Source: DATEFF01 sp964586395 (GTDB taxonomy: Bacteria; Patescibacteriota; Saccharimonadia; Saccharimonadales; EFPC-124). Taken from it: DNA of 56,804 bases. Location: NCBI GenBank assembly GCA_964586395.1, contig CAZPGP010000005.1, positions 1-56,804 of the forward strand, written 5' to 3'. Each line of letters opens with the position of its first letter. The first letter of the stretch is position 1. A program made the translations under genes and the position numbers. The notes under the pieces were generated by a model that was not told the origin of the DNA, searched no databases, and was given only the letters and a program-made list of their open reading frames with translations. This document shows positions 43,155 through 50,572 of this stretch, piece by piece.

Positions 43155-44216
43155 CTACTTGCTGAGCTGCTTGATGATCTTTAGTAGTTGTTGGGCTGAG
43201 TTTTCCCAGGTGAACTTGTTGGCTTGTTCGATACCACGGACCGACATGTCCTTGTAGTAGGTTGGGTCTTCTAGTTTCTGGACGGCCTTGGCGAATGCCT
43301 CAGGTGAGTTGGCGTCGAAGTAAGTGCCGGCTTGGGCGCACACCTCGTGGAAGATTGGCATATTGGTAGCAACAACTGGCACGCCCTGGGCCATAGCCTC
43401 GAGGAGTGGCAGGCCAAAACCTTCTGCCTTGCTGGCGCTGACGAGCGCGTGCGCTGTCTTGAGAAGTTCGTTGTACTGGTCGTCACTCACGCCGTTCCAG
43501 AAAACAACTTGGCGTGGGTTGTCGACGTGTTTCTCGAGCTCCATGCGGCGAGCTGGTGTCACGCGGCTGACTAGGTGGAGCTTGTAGTCGGGTAGATGCT
43601 TCATGGCTTCCATGAGCAGCTCGACGTTCTTGTACTCCATGAACGAGCCGACGTAGACTAGTTCTTTCTTGCGTTTGCTGCTGAGTTTAATAGGCGTGAG
43701 CGACGGTGCGTTATAGACTACACCCACCTTGCGGTCGGTCAGGTGCATGGCCTGGATGAGCTTCTTGGACGTCTGGCTGACGGTGGCAACGAAGTCAGCT
43801 TGGTTGAGCAGCCAGCGTTGTGGCCACTTGGCAATGTGAAAGAGCCGCCAAGTAATGCGCGCGCCCAGAGGTAGCTGGTGTGGCGGCGTTGGGAACTGAT
43901 AATAGATAACGTCATGCAGCGTAAAGATAAGTTTGTACTGACGACCCCAGGCACCCATAATCTGCATCGGCGAGAACACAACTTCAGCGCCCATGCGGTT
44001 CAGGCGGCGGGCGGTCAGTAGTTCGCCAAGCGACATCGGATTACTCAGTACAACGTAGGGCACGCCGTCGGGGAGCATTTTCAGCTGGCGTTCGTCGTAA
44101 ATAATCATTGTAACGGGGTGAATTTTGGCCAGAGCGGTGAGCAGATTCGCGGTATAGCGGCTGATGCCGTCATGGACTTCAAACCGGGTCCAGCGTGCGT
44201 CAAAGAAAATATTCAT
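43155..44216 (-). CDS. GT4 glycosyltransferase
   Basis: 353 residues, GT-B fold of the mannosyltransferase-like GT4 group: FFDARWTRFEVHDGISRYTA at the start, KKELVYVGSFMEYKNVELLM donor half and SASKAEGFGLPLLEAMAQGV with E-x7-E. Cytoplasmic. TACAGT lies 9 nt before the ATG. Divergent from the next GT4 gene, so both may serve one glycolipid or glycan. Confidence 0.88.
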   Translation of the reverse strand: MNIFFDARWTRFEVHDGISRYTANLLTALAKIHPVTMIIYDERQLKMLPDGVPYVVLSNPMSLGELLTARRLNRMGAEVVFSPMQIMGAWGRQYKLIFTLHDVIYYQFPTPPHQLPLGARITWRLFHIAKWPQRWLLNQADFVATVSQTSKKLIQAMHLTDRKVGVVYNAPSLTPIKLSSKRKKELVYVGSFMEYKNVELLMEAMKHLPDYKLHLVSRVTPARRMELEKHVDNPRQVVFWNGVSDDQYNELLKTAHALVSASKAEGFGLPLLEAMAQGVPVVATNMPIFHEVCAQAGTYFDANSPEAFAKAVQKLEDPTYYKDMSVRGIEQANKFTWENSAQQLLKIIKQLSK

Positions 44217-44283
44217 GCTCTTATAACTGTAACACAGGAGTGGTTTTGGTCGAGCTGTTGCAGCTGCTTGCGCGCAAATCTAG

Positions 44284-44289
44284 TATAAT
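44284..44289 (+). promoter_or_regulatory. -10 box, leaderless start of GT4 gene
   Basis: TATAAT, 6 nt before the ATG at 44296. Confidence 0.6.
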
Positions 44290-44295
44290 AAGCCC

Positions 44296-45507
44296 ATGCG
44301 TATACTCATTGCCTCTGATTTACATTGGCCGAACATCAATGGTGTGGCTACTTTTGGCCGCAACCTTGCACAGGGACTTGCCGCTGAAGGCCACGACGTT
44401 TTAGTTATCGCGCCATCGCAAACTGGAAAGAAGTACGAAGAGATCGACCGCAATCACCGCGTGATGCGAACCAGCTCGGTTGTCTTCCCCTTCTACCAAA
44501 ATTTCCGTATTTCGATCTCGCCTTACCGCGAGGTTAAGCGTATCATCGAAGATTTTGAACCGGATGTCATCCACATCCAGACTCCAATGGGCATTGGTCG
44601 CGCCGCTGTCGGCTACGCCAAGAAGATGGACGTGCCGCTGGTTGCAACCAACCACGCCATGCCAGAGAACCTGGTCGACAACTTGCGCTTGCTCGCGCCT
44701 TTTTCGCGTCCTATCAATTACATCCTCAAGGAGTTTGGTGCGCGCTTCTATAACAACGCTGACTTTGTCACACTGCCAACTGAGGCCGCCATTAACATGC
44801 TGAAAGGCGATTCGTTCAAGGCGCCGTACATGGCCATCAGTAACGGTATCGACCTCACTCGCTTTAGCCCGGGCAAAGTTCCAGCTGATTTCTACGAGCG
44901 GTTCAAGATCCCTACTGGCAAGAAGATTGTTCTGTACGTTGGGCGTCTCGACGCCGAGAAGCACGTGTCTATTCTGATCCGCGCTGCCAAGCGAATTGTT
45001 GAAGGCCACGACGACGTTCACTTTGTGATCGTTGGCAAAGGTACTGACATGGAGAACCTGCAGCTACTGGTTGAGCGCTTGGACCTCGAGGATCATGTGA
45101 CGTTTACTGGTCGCGTTGAAGATGAAGACCTGCCGATCTTCCACCAGCTTGGTGATGTCTTCGCGATGCCCTCCCCTGTTGAGCTGCAATGTCTAGCAAT
45201 GCTCGAGAGCATGGCCACTGGCTCCCCTGTTGTAGCGGTGAACGTTGGCGCCCTGTACGAGCTCTGCCAGGATGGCCGCAACGGCTACCTGTACGACCTC
45301 GACGAGGACGACCAGCTGGCCGATAGGCTCACGACCATCCTGACCGACGAAAAGCTTCGCGCCAAGATGGGCAAAGAAAGCCTAGCTATCGCCAAGACTC
45401 ACGAACTCGGCCACACTATCGCGCAGTTCGTGACACTCTACAAGCACGTTATCGCGATGCGTCAGGCCGAGAAGGCCAACGAGCTGGTCAGCTCAGGAAC
45501 TGAGTAA
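44296..45507 (+). CDS. GT4 glycosyltransferase (diacylglycerol glucosyltransferase-like)
   Basis: 403 residues. ILIASDLHWPNINGVATFGR (Gly-rich acceptor loop), VIHIQTPMGIGRAAVGYAKK, ISNGIDLTRFSP, LYVGRLDAEKHVSILIRAAK and a modified donor motif SPVELQCLAMLESMATGSPV. This resembles enzymes that glycosylate diacylglycerol or phosphatidylinositol (UgtP-unrelated GT4, PimB-like). Likely makes a membrane glycolipid. Its 3' end overlaps the convergent hydrolase gene by 20 nt. Confidence 0.85.
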   Translation: MRILIASDLHWPNINGVATFGRNLAQGLAAEGHDVLVIAPSQTGKKYEEIDRNHRVMRTSSVVFPFYQNFRISISPYREVKRIIEDFEPDVIHIQTPMGIGRAAVGYAKKMDVPLVATNHAMPENLVDNLRLLAPFSRPINYILKEFGARFYNNADFVTLPTEAAINMLKGDSFKAPYMAISNGIDLTRFSPGKVPADFYERFKIPTGKKIVLYVGRLDAEKHVSILIRAAKRIVEGHDDVHFVIVGKGTDMENLQLLVERLDLEDHVTFTGRVEDEDLPIFHQLGDVFAMPSPVELQCLAMLESMATGSPVVAVNVGALYELCQDGRNGYLYDLDEDDQLADRLTTILTDEKLRAKMGKESLAIAKTHELGHTIAQFVTLYKHVIAMRQAEKANELVSSGTE

Positions 45508-46336
45508 TCGCCTCAGCCGCTTCCTTTGGTGCCTCGCGGTGAATGAGGTGCCCCACATTTTCGACGACCACTAATCGAGCATCTGGCAACAGCTGCTCGA
45601 TTTCTAGTTGGCCCTTCAGCGGGGCGATGTCGTCGACGGCACCAGCCACCAGTAGCGTCGGCAAGTGGATGTTGCTAGCAAAGTCCGTTGCGGTGTTGTC
45701 GATGGACGCGTCGAATGCCTCGAGTAGCGCTTCGCGAGTTTGGAACGAGCTAAAGTGGCGGTGGTGGTGACGGTGAATATCTTTGCGCAGCGCTTTGTCC
45801 TTTGTCTTGGCCAGGAAGACACTAGTCGCCTGCACCATGGTCTTGCTGCTGAGGAGTTTGCGGCCGGCTTTCTCTGGCAGCTTTGCCCCGGCGCGGTAGT
45901 ACAGCTTGGCGCCGTAGCTCATGACCTTTCGTGGTCCCTTCAGCGGGGGCGAAGCGATGGCGTTGACCAGGATAAGTTTGTCGAATAATTCTGGCGACTG
46001 CGCGGCGACGCTGGACGCAACGATGGAGCCAAACGAGTGCCCAAGCAATGTTGGCTTGGCGGTAAAGTGCATCTGGTGGATGAATTCAGTGACGAACTTG
46101 GTGTAGCCTGGAATGTCGTGGCGTTGCTCTGTCATGGGCGTCGAATCGCCAAAGCCCGGCAGGTCCGGCACGATAATTTTGAAGTCAGGCAGCGCGCGGA
46201 TGATATCGTGCAGCCCGTGGTGCGTGCCACGGAAGCCATGCACCATCAGGATCGTGTGCGGCTTTTCTTCGTTGTAGACCCAGTAGCGGACGTCGCTGCC
46301 CAGGATGTGGAGGTGGAAGGGTTCGGATTCTCTCAT
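45488..46336 (-). CDS. Alpha/beta hydrolase
   Basis: 282 residues from the ATG at 46336. HGFRGTHHGLHD (oxyanion), LLGHSFGSIVAS (nucleophile Ser), VAGAVDDIAPLKG (acid Asp) and NVGHLIHREAP (His): a complete triad of the general esterase/lipase/meta-cleavage hydrolase type. Soluble; substrate unknown. The longer start at 46345 overlaps the TATAAT box and is rejected. Confidence 0.85.
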   Translation of the reverse strand: MRESEPFHLHILGSDVRYWVYNEEKPHTILMVHGFRGTHHGLHDIIRALPDFKIIVPDLPGFGDSTPMTEQRHDIPGYTKFVTEFIHQMHFTAKPTLLGHSFGSIVASSVAAQSPELFDKLILVNAIASPPLKGPRKVMSYGAKLYYRAGAKLPEKAGRKLLSSKTMVQATSVFLAKTKDKALRKDIHRHHHRHFSSFQTREALLEAFDASIDNTATDFASNIHLPTLLVAGAVDDIAPLKGQLEIEQLLPDARLVVVENVGHLIHREAPKEAAEAITQFLS

Positions 46337-46343
46337 TCGTTTC

Positions 46344-46349
46344 ATTATA
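46344..46349 (-). promoter_or_regulatory. -10 box, leaderless start of hydrolase gene
   Basis: TATAAT on the minus strand, 7 nt before the ATG at 46336. Confidence 0.6.
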
Positions 46350-46420
46350 TAGCAGGTCGCATATTTCGCGGTCTTTGCGACTAATTTGCAGAAATATAAA
46401 TGCTCGGCCTATACTGCCCA

Positions 46421-46465
46421 ATGTTAAACGAGATTTTGAAACATGAAGATTGCATTTGTAGGTAA
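46421..46465 (+). CDS. Possible 14-codon leader ORF overlapping the ATPase start
   Basis: TATACT (46410-46415) is followed after 5 nt by ATG at 46421, which by the local leaderless pattern should be the translated start. It reads MLNEILKHEDCICR and stops 20 nt inside the ATPase gene, in another frame. Either a regulatory leader peptide or a sign of a one-base error that separates a natural N-terminal extension. Confidence 0.3.
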   Translation: MLNEILKHEDCICR

Positions 46466-47384
46466 AGGCGGTAGCGGCAAAAGCACCGTTAGTAGCCTGT
46501 TCATCAAACATCTAACTGCGACCGGCCAGCGCGTTCTGGCTATCGACGCCGACATCAACCAGCATTTGGCCGAGATGGTTGGCGCGGAGCTCATTCCGGA
46601 GCGAGCGCTGTACTACGACGAAAACGCCAGCAAAGTTCGCACTATCCTGCGCGGTACCAACAGGAAGATCGAAAGTGCCAAACGGTTTGTGAAGACAACG
46701 CCGCCGGGCACTGGCTCGCACCTGGTTCGGCTGCAAGATGACGACCCGGTGTTGCGTGACTATGCCGTGAAGTTCGGCGACAACTACTTCATGCACGCCG
46801 GCACATACGACCCCGACGGTATTGGCATCAGCTGCTACCACAGTAACCTCGCCGTGGTCGAAAACGTCTTGTCGCACACAGTTTTGCGCGACAACGAATG
46901 GCTTGTCGCCGACATGGTGGCCGGCACTGACGCCTTTGCTGGCGCGCTACACATTATGTTCGACGCCATATTTATGGTCGTCGAGCCAACGCCGGAATCG
47001 GTTGGTGTGTTCCGTCAGTTTGTGAAGCTTGCGACCGAAGCTGACGTCGCCGAGCGCGTCTATGCCGTGGGCAACAAGGTTATGGACGAAGATGACGCCG
47101 AGTATCTGCAGGACGCACTTGGCGACAAGCTCGTCACTTCACTCACCTACGACAACCAACTCCGCAAAGCTCGCCAACGCGGCGAAAGCCTGGACGGATT
47201 CTCGGCCGAAACGCGCGACTCACTCCAGCAGATCGCTGATGTTGCTCGTGCGGCCAAAGTCGACCCAGACGAACAACTCCGCCGCCTGCACGCAATGCAC
47301 CAGCGGTTTGCGACCCAAGGCTTCACCGTTGCCAAGCACGGCGACATCACCGGCCAGATCGACAGCGAATTCACCTTCAACTAA
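46443..47384 (+). CDS. ParA/MinD/CooC-type P-loop ATPase
   Basis: 313 residues. Deviant Walker A FVGKGGSGKSTVSSLFI, switch region LAIDADINQHLAEMVG, and VADMVAGTDAFAGALH at Walker B position. This is closest in look to CooC-like ATPases that insert metals or remodel partner proteins. No ParB partner is adjacent; it is followed by an SDR-like gene 24 nt on. No SD at its ATG. Confidence 0.85.
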   Translation: MKIAFVGKGGSGKSTVSSLFIKHLTATGQRVLAIDADINQHLAEMVGAELIPERALYYDENASKVRTILRGTNRKIESAKRFVKTTPPGTGSHLVRLQDDDPVLRDYAVKFGDNYFMHAGTYDPDGIGISCYHSNLAVVENVLSHTVLRDNEWLVADMVAGTDAFAGALHIMFDAIFMVVEPTPESVGVFRQFVKLATEADVAERVYAVGNKVMDEDDAEYLQDALGDKLVTSLTYDNQLRKARQRGESLDGFSAETRDSLQQIADVARAAKVDPDEQLRRLHAMHQRFATQGFTVAKHGDITGQIDSEFTFN

Positions 47385-47407
47385 CGACACATATATAAGG
47401 AGTACAA

Positions 47408-48280
47408 ATGAAAAAGGCAATCGTGGTTGTCACCGGTATTAAATTTGCCCAAGCCAAGCGCCGGTTCGACGCCACTCACGATGTCCGCTACTTCGAGTTT
47501 GCGGATGGCACCTATAAAATGAACGCCGGCTCAGGGAGCGTGCTGGCGCTGCATGACGATTACGAGATCATTGCGCACGGCTACTCCCCTGCTGATGGCC
47601 AGCGGTTGAACGAGCTGGGCCTGCTCTCGCCCGAGCGCTACCGTACCTTCAGCTTGCTGGATAAGTCTGCGGTGGCTGAATTCGTAGCAAAAGTCGCGAA
47701 GCTCAAGGCTGAGCTTGACCTCCCGGTCCACGTCGTCCACTACGGCGCCGCGTCCGAAACACAGACTGAACTTCCGCGCGGCAGTTTGCGCCATAGTATT
47801 TGGGATGCGCCTGGCTCTGCCCTCCGCGACCTGGTGTCGAACAACTGTGAGACGCTCCTGAACCTGGTACAGGAAATGAAGCGCCAACATATCTTTGAAG
47901 GCCAGGAAGTTACCAAAGTCGTCGCTATTAGTGCCGTCGCCGCGATTCGCTCGCTGGCCAAGCTCGGCCTCGACAACATCCAGAAGGGAGCCGGCCACAG
48001 CCTGCTCCGGACAATGGCGCTGGAGCTCACGCCTGAGAAGATTTACGTCACCGAGATCATGCCCGGCAGCACCGACGGCGGCTACTACGACAACGATGCC
48101 ACGCTGCAGATTTCGTTGGAGCATTCTAGTGGCATCGGCTACAGCTACGACCATTCGACCAAGCCGGTCTTTACCGCCGACCAGATTGGCGAGTCGGTCC
48201 GCTACGTCATGGACGCGCGCTGCAATGTGCGCGAGCTGGTGCTGATACCGTATGGGCAGTACCCACACCTCGGCGCTTAG
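47408..48280 (+). CDS. Atypical short-chain dehydrogenase-like protein
   Basis: 290 residues. C-terminal half follows the SDR plan: VVAISAVAAIRSLA (Ser strand), LDNIQKGAGHSLLRTMALEL (the active-site helix) and VTEIMPGSTDGGYYDN. The catalytic Tyr of YxxxK is replaced (DNIQK keeps only Lys) and the N-terminal nucleotide loop TGxxxGxG is missing (VVTGIKFAQAKRRF). So it probably binds but does not oxidise, or is a scaffold for the ATPase upstream. AAGGAG SD 8 nt before the ATG. Confidence 0.65.
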   Translation: MKKAIVVVTGIKFAQAKRRFDATHDVRYFEFADGTYKMNAGSGSVLALHDDYEIIAHGYSPADGQRLNELGLLSPERYRTFSLLDKSAVAEFVAKVAKLKAELDLPVHVVHYGAASETQTELPRGSLRHSIWDAPGSALRDLVSNNCETLLNLVQEMKRQHIFEGQEVTKVVAISAVAAIRSLAKLGLDNIQKGAGHSLLRTMALELTPEKIYVTEIMPGSTDGGYYDNDATLQISLEHSSGIGYSYDHSTKPVFTADQIGESVRYVMDARCNVRELVLIPYGQYPHLGA

Positions 48281-49347
48281 TTGCTGAGTTCGGCTTTGCG
48301 GACTTGGTCCTTTACGGCGTTCCAAATGGTCGGGTCGCCATTCATCTTGCGCCAGTACCACCATTCGCCGCCCCAGAGGTCGATGTCCTGCGCGCCGATC
48401 TGGCGGGCAAACTTAATGCTCTTGCCGATTTGTTCGGTGCTCATGGATTTGTCTTGCTCTTCGCGGCTGAGTTCTTTGGTATCGCGTGGGCCCCATGGCT
48501 CTAGCTGGAGCTCGTGGATGAAGATCGGTTTGTGGTGCATCCAGTCGATGACCATCGCGCGGGCGCGGTGATACCAGATTGGCGTTGGGTACGTGATGTA
48601 GAAATGCCACGGGCTGAAGGTGTTCCAGACGGTGCGGTAGACCGAGAAGCCGAACTGGTCGGGAATCGGGCCGTTGACGGGCAGGCCATGCTGGTCGCTG
48701 AGGCTCATGCGGATGTGGCGGTGCGGGTCCCAGCTCTTCACCAGGTTGTACTCTTCCTGTAGGCGTACACGGTCTGGTGGTCCGCATTTGCCAAACCAGT
48801 TGTTGACCGCTTCGTTTTCGAGCTGCCAGTTGGCGACGGTCGGATTGTCCTTGTAGCGTTTGACCACGACTTCCATGTAGGCGTAGATAGCTTGCTTCCA
48901 GGTGTTGCCGTTCAGCTGGGTTGCCCATTCTGGCTCCCAGCATTCAGGCCAGCGCGGTTGGCGCAGCCCGATCGCCAGGTCAACTTTGGCTCCCCGCTTG
49001 GCGGCTTCGTTAATCTGCCAGTCGAGGTCGGTAAAGTCGAATTGGCCGCGCTCTTTCTCGTGTGCGGACCAGTAGCTCATCAGGCGGAAGTGTTTCAGCT
49101 CCATATCGTCCAGCAGCGCCGTGAAGTTATCCTTCCAGTTCAGTCCGAACTCTTCGCTGCGCTCCTTGCTGAAGCTCACGCCAAACGTCGGGTTTTTGAC
49201 TGGGATAAATACGAAAGCGTTTAGGAAGCCGATGAGTAGCATGATGCCGGCGAACGACCCGACGATAATGCTCCATACTTTATGGTGCTTGATGAAGCTG
49301 AAGATCTTGCCGAGAGGTGTATTCGCTTGTTTTTTCTTTTTGGGCAT
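48277..49347 (-). CDS. Membrane-anchored clan GH-A-like glycoside hydrolase
   Basis: 356 residues: basic N-terminus (PKKKKQANTPLGK), membrane helix (about 23-42), then a TIM-barrel domain. VANWQLENEAVNNWFG holds the likely acid/base Glu (N-E) and PIFIHELQLEPWGP the likely nucleophile Glu. AIGLRQPRWPECWEP and LWGGEWWYWRKM are typical barrel rims with many Trp for sugar binding. Faces outward. Second enzyme of this design in the window (see 10797). Confidence 0.78.
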   Translation of the reverse strand: MPKKKKQANTPLGKIFSFIKHHKVWSIIVGSFAGIMLLIGFLNAFVFIPVKNPTFGVSFSKERSEEFGLNWKDNFTALLDDMELKHFRLMSYWSAHEKERGQFDFTDLDWQINEAAKRGAKVDLAIGLRQPRWPECWEPEWATQLNGNTWKQAIYAYMEVVVKRYKDNPTVANWQLENEAVNNWFGKCGPPDRVRLQEEYNLVKSWDPHRHIRMSLSDQHGLPVNGPIPDQFGFSVYRTVWNTFSPWHFYITYPTPIWYHRARAMVIDWMHHKPIFIHELQLEPWGPRDTKELSREEQDKSMSTEQIGKSIKFARQIGAQDIDLWGGEWWYWRKMNGDPTIWNAVKDQVRKAELSN

Positions 49348-49388
49348 GACGCTTGTGGTTTGTTATGTATAGTGTAGCACGCCCTCAC

Positions 49389-50402
49389 TTATTTAGGCGC
49401 AGTCGCGCCAGGCTGCAGCGAGTTGAAAACCTTCAGGATTTCTTCCTTGCTTACTTCTTTGGCGTAAAAGCCGATTTCAATAAGAGTCCCGTCAAGTTCG
49501 TAGTAGGCACTGGCATAGCCCGGGTCATTGCTCCAACTTACGTAGAAGACCTTGCCTTTGGCGGTTTCGCCCAGGACCTCACACGGTGCTGACTTTTCGA
49601 TTTGCCCGATTGATCTACAATCCTCAGGTCGGTTACTGTCTTCTTCGCGTTGCTCTTCAACCACCGTAAGTCGCATTGCTTCTCGGCCGAACGGGCTATC
49701 TTTATTCGTGCTATAGTCGAGCTTATAGGATGGGGGTAGGTTACCTGCGGCCGGAATGGTGTTTATGGCTATAAGCTCAAAGCCAGACGGCACATACCCT
49801 GGAGTAAAAACCTGAAATTGCAGACCCTTTGCTTCCGCAAGGCCTTGTTGGTTCTCGTAGGAAGTTCGAGCTGTTTTGACGGGACCCTCCATGAGTAACG
49901 GCATTCCTGCGAGGTAGATTATTACCAAAGGGGCTGATATGGCGAGAGACCACTTCCCTGCACGCTCTAATGTGAATACAGTAACGAGTAGAGCACCTAC
50001 CAGCACAGCACCGCTAAGTAGTTGCATTGCCGGTGGGGTATCTTCTCGAAGAATTGATCCAACAATGCTGTCAAACGCAAAAGTGACGAAGTAGCTAAGG
50101 ATGGCAGCTTGAATACTGATGAGCCACCGCATTTTCCCTAAAAAGCGTAGCGTAAGTATGCCTCCTATAATTGCAAGGGTAATGGAGCTGATGCCAAATA
50201 GCGCAACACCTGTGCGTTCGCCGCATACATATGGCATAGCAAGACAGAGCCCCCAGTAAAGTGGTAGCCCAATTATGAATACGCCAAAGACAGCTATTTT
50301 CATAATTAAGGCAGTCACGACGATGGAGAGTGCTTTTACGATGCTCTTATCGTTGCGGATAAGGAATTTTTTGAAACGAGAGTCTTGTTTAGCGTTCGAC
50401 AT
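49389..50402 (-). CDS. Membrane protein with DUF4367-like outer domain
   Basis: 337 residues with five membrane helices in the first 170 residues, then an outer domain starting near residue 190: FQVFTPGYVPSGFELIAINT ... RLTVVEEQREEDSNRPEDCR ... VSWSNDPGYASAYYELDGTL ... EEILKVFNSLQPG. The outer part resembles the DUF4367 region of the 31679 protein. Two Cys in the outer domain may form a disulfide. Function unknown. Confidence 0.65.
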   Translation of the reverse strand: MSNAKQDSRFKKFLIRNDKSIVKALSIVVTALIMKIAVFGVFIIGLPLYWGLCLAMPYVCGERTGVALFGISSITLAIIGGILTLRFLGKMRWLISIQAAILSYFVTFAFDSIVGSILREDTPPAMQLLSGAVLVGALLVTVFTLERAGKWSLAISAPLVIIYLAGMPLLMEGPVKTARTSYENQQGLAEAKGLQFQVFTPGYVPSGFELIAINTIPAAGNLPPSYKLDYSTNKDSPFGREAMRLTVVEEQREEDSNRPEDCRSIGQIEKSAPCEVLGETAKGKVFYVSWSNDPGYASAYYELDGTLIEIGFYAKEVSKEEILKVFNSLQPGATAPK

Positions 50403-50572
50403 AGTGCCCGAATTAAATCACTCCTTGCCTCTCGGCGCAATAAGTTCATAGAGGGTGCCCACCCTTTGTTTGTCCAGCCCGTGCCGGCCCGATGTCGCCC
50501 ACGAGGGGCGAGCCACCGAGCCGGCTGGGCCGACGAGGGACTGTAGTTGCCCGCTCATTGTTGCCGCCCGAA
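50403..50572. other. Intergenic region after the cutinase gene
   Basis: Holds, on the minus strand, a hairpin at the cutinase stop codon (GCCCGG-TAATT-CGGGC near 50568-50585), GC-rich sequence with no credible gene, and TGAACTTATT at 50448-50439 just before the AT-rich upstream of the 49389 gene. Confidence 0.5.
50439..50448 (-). repeat. TGAACTTATT copy 4
   Basis: Downstream of the cutinase cassette in sense orientation; same 10-mer as at 25473, 26553 and 30203. Confidence 0.55.

Noticed and set aside
40655..43155. tmRNA (ssrA) gene next to smpB
   Set aside because: No alanine-tRNA-like ends or tag-coding stretch found between smpB and the GT4 gene; the space is filled by the two hydrolase cassettes.
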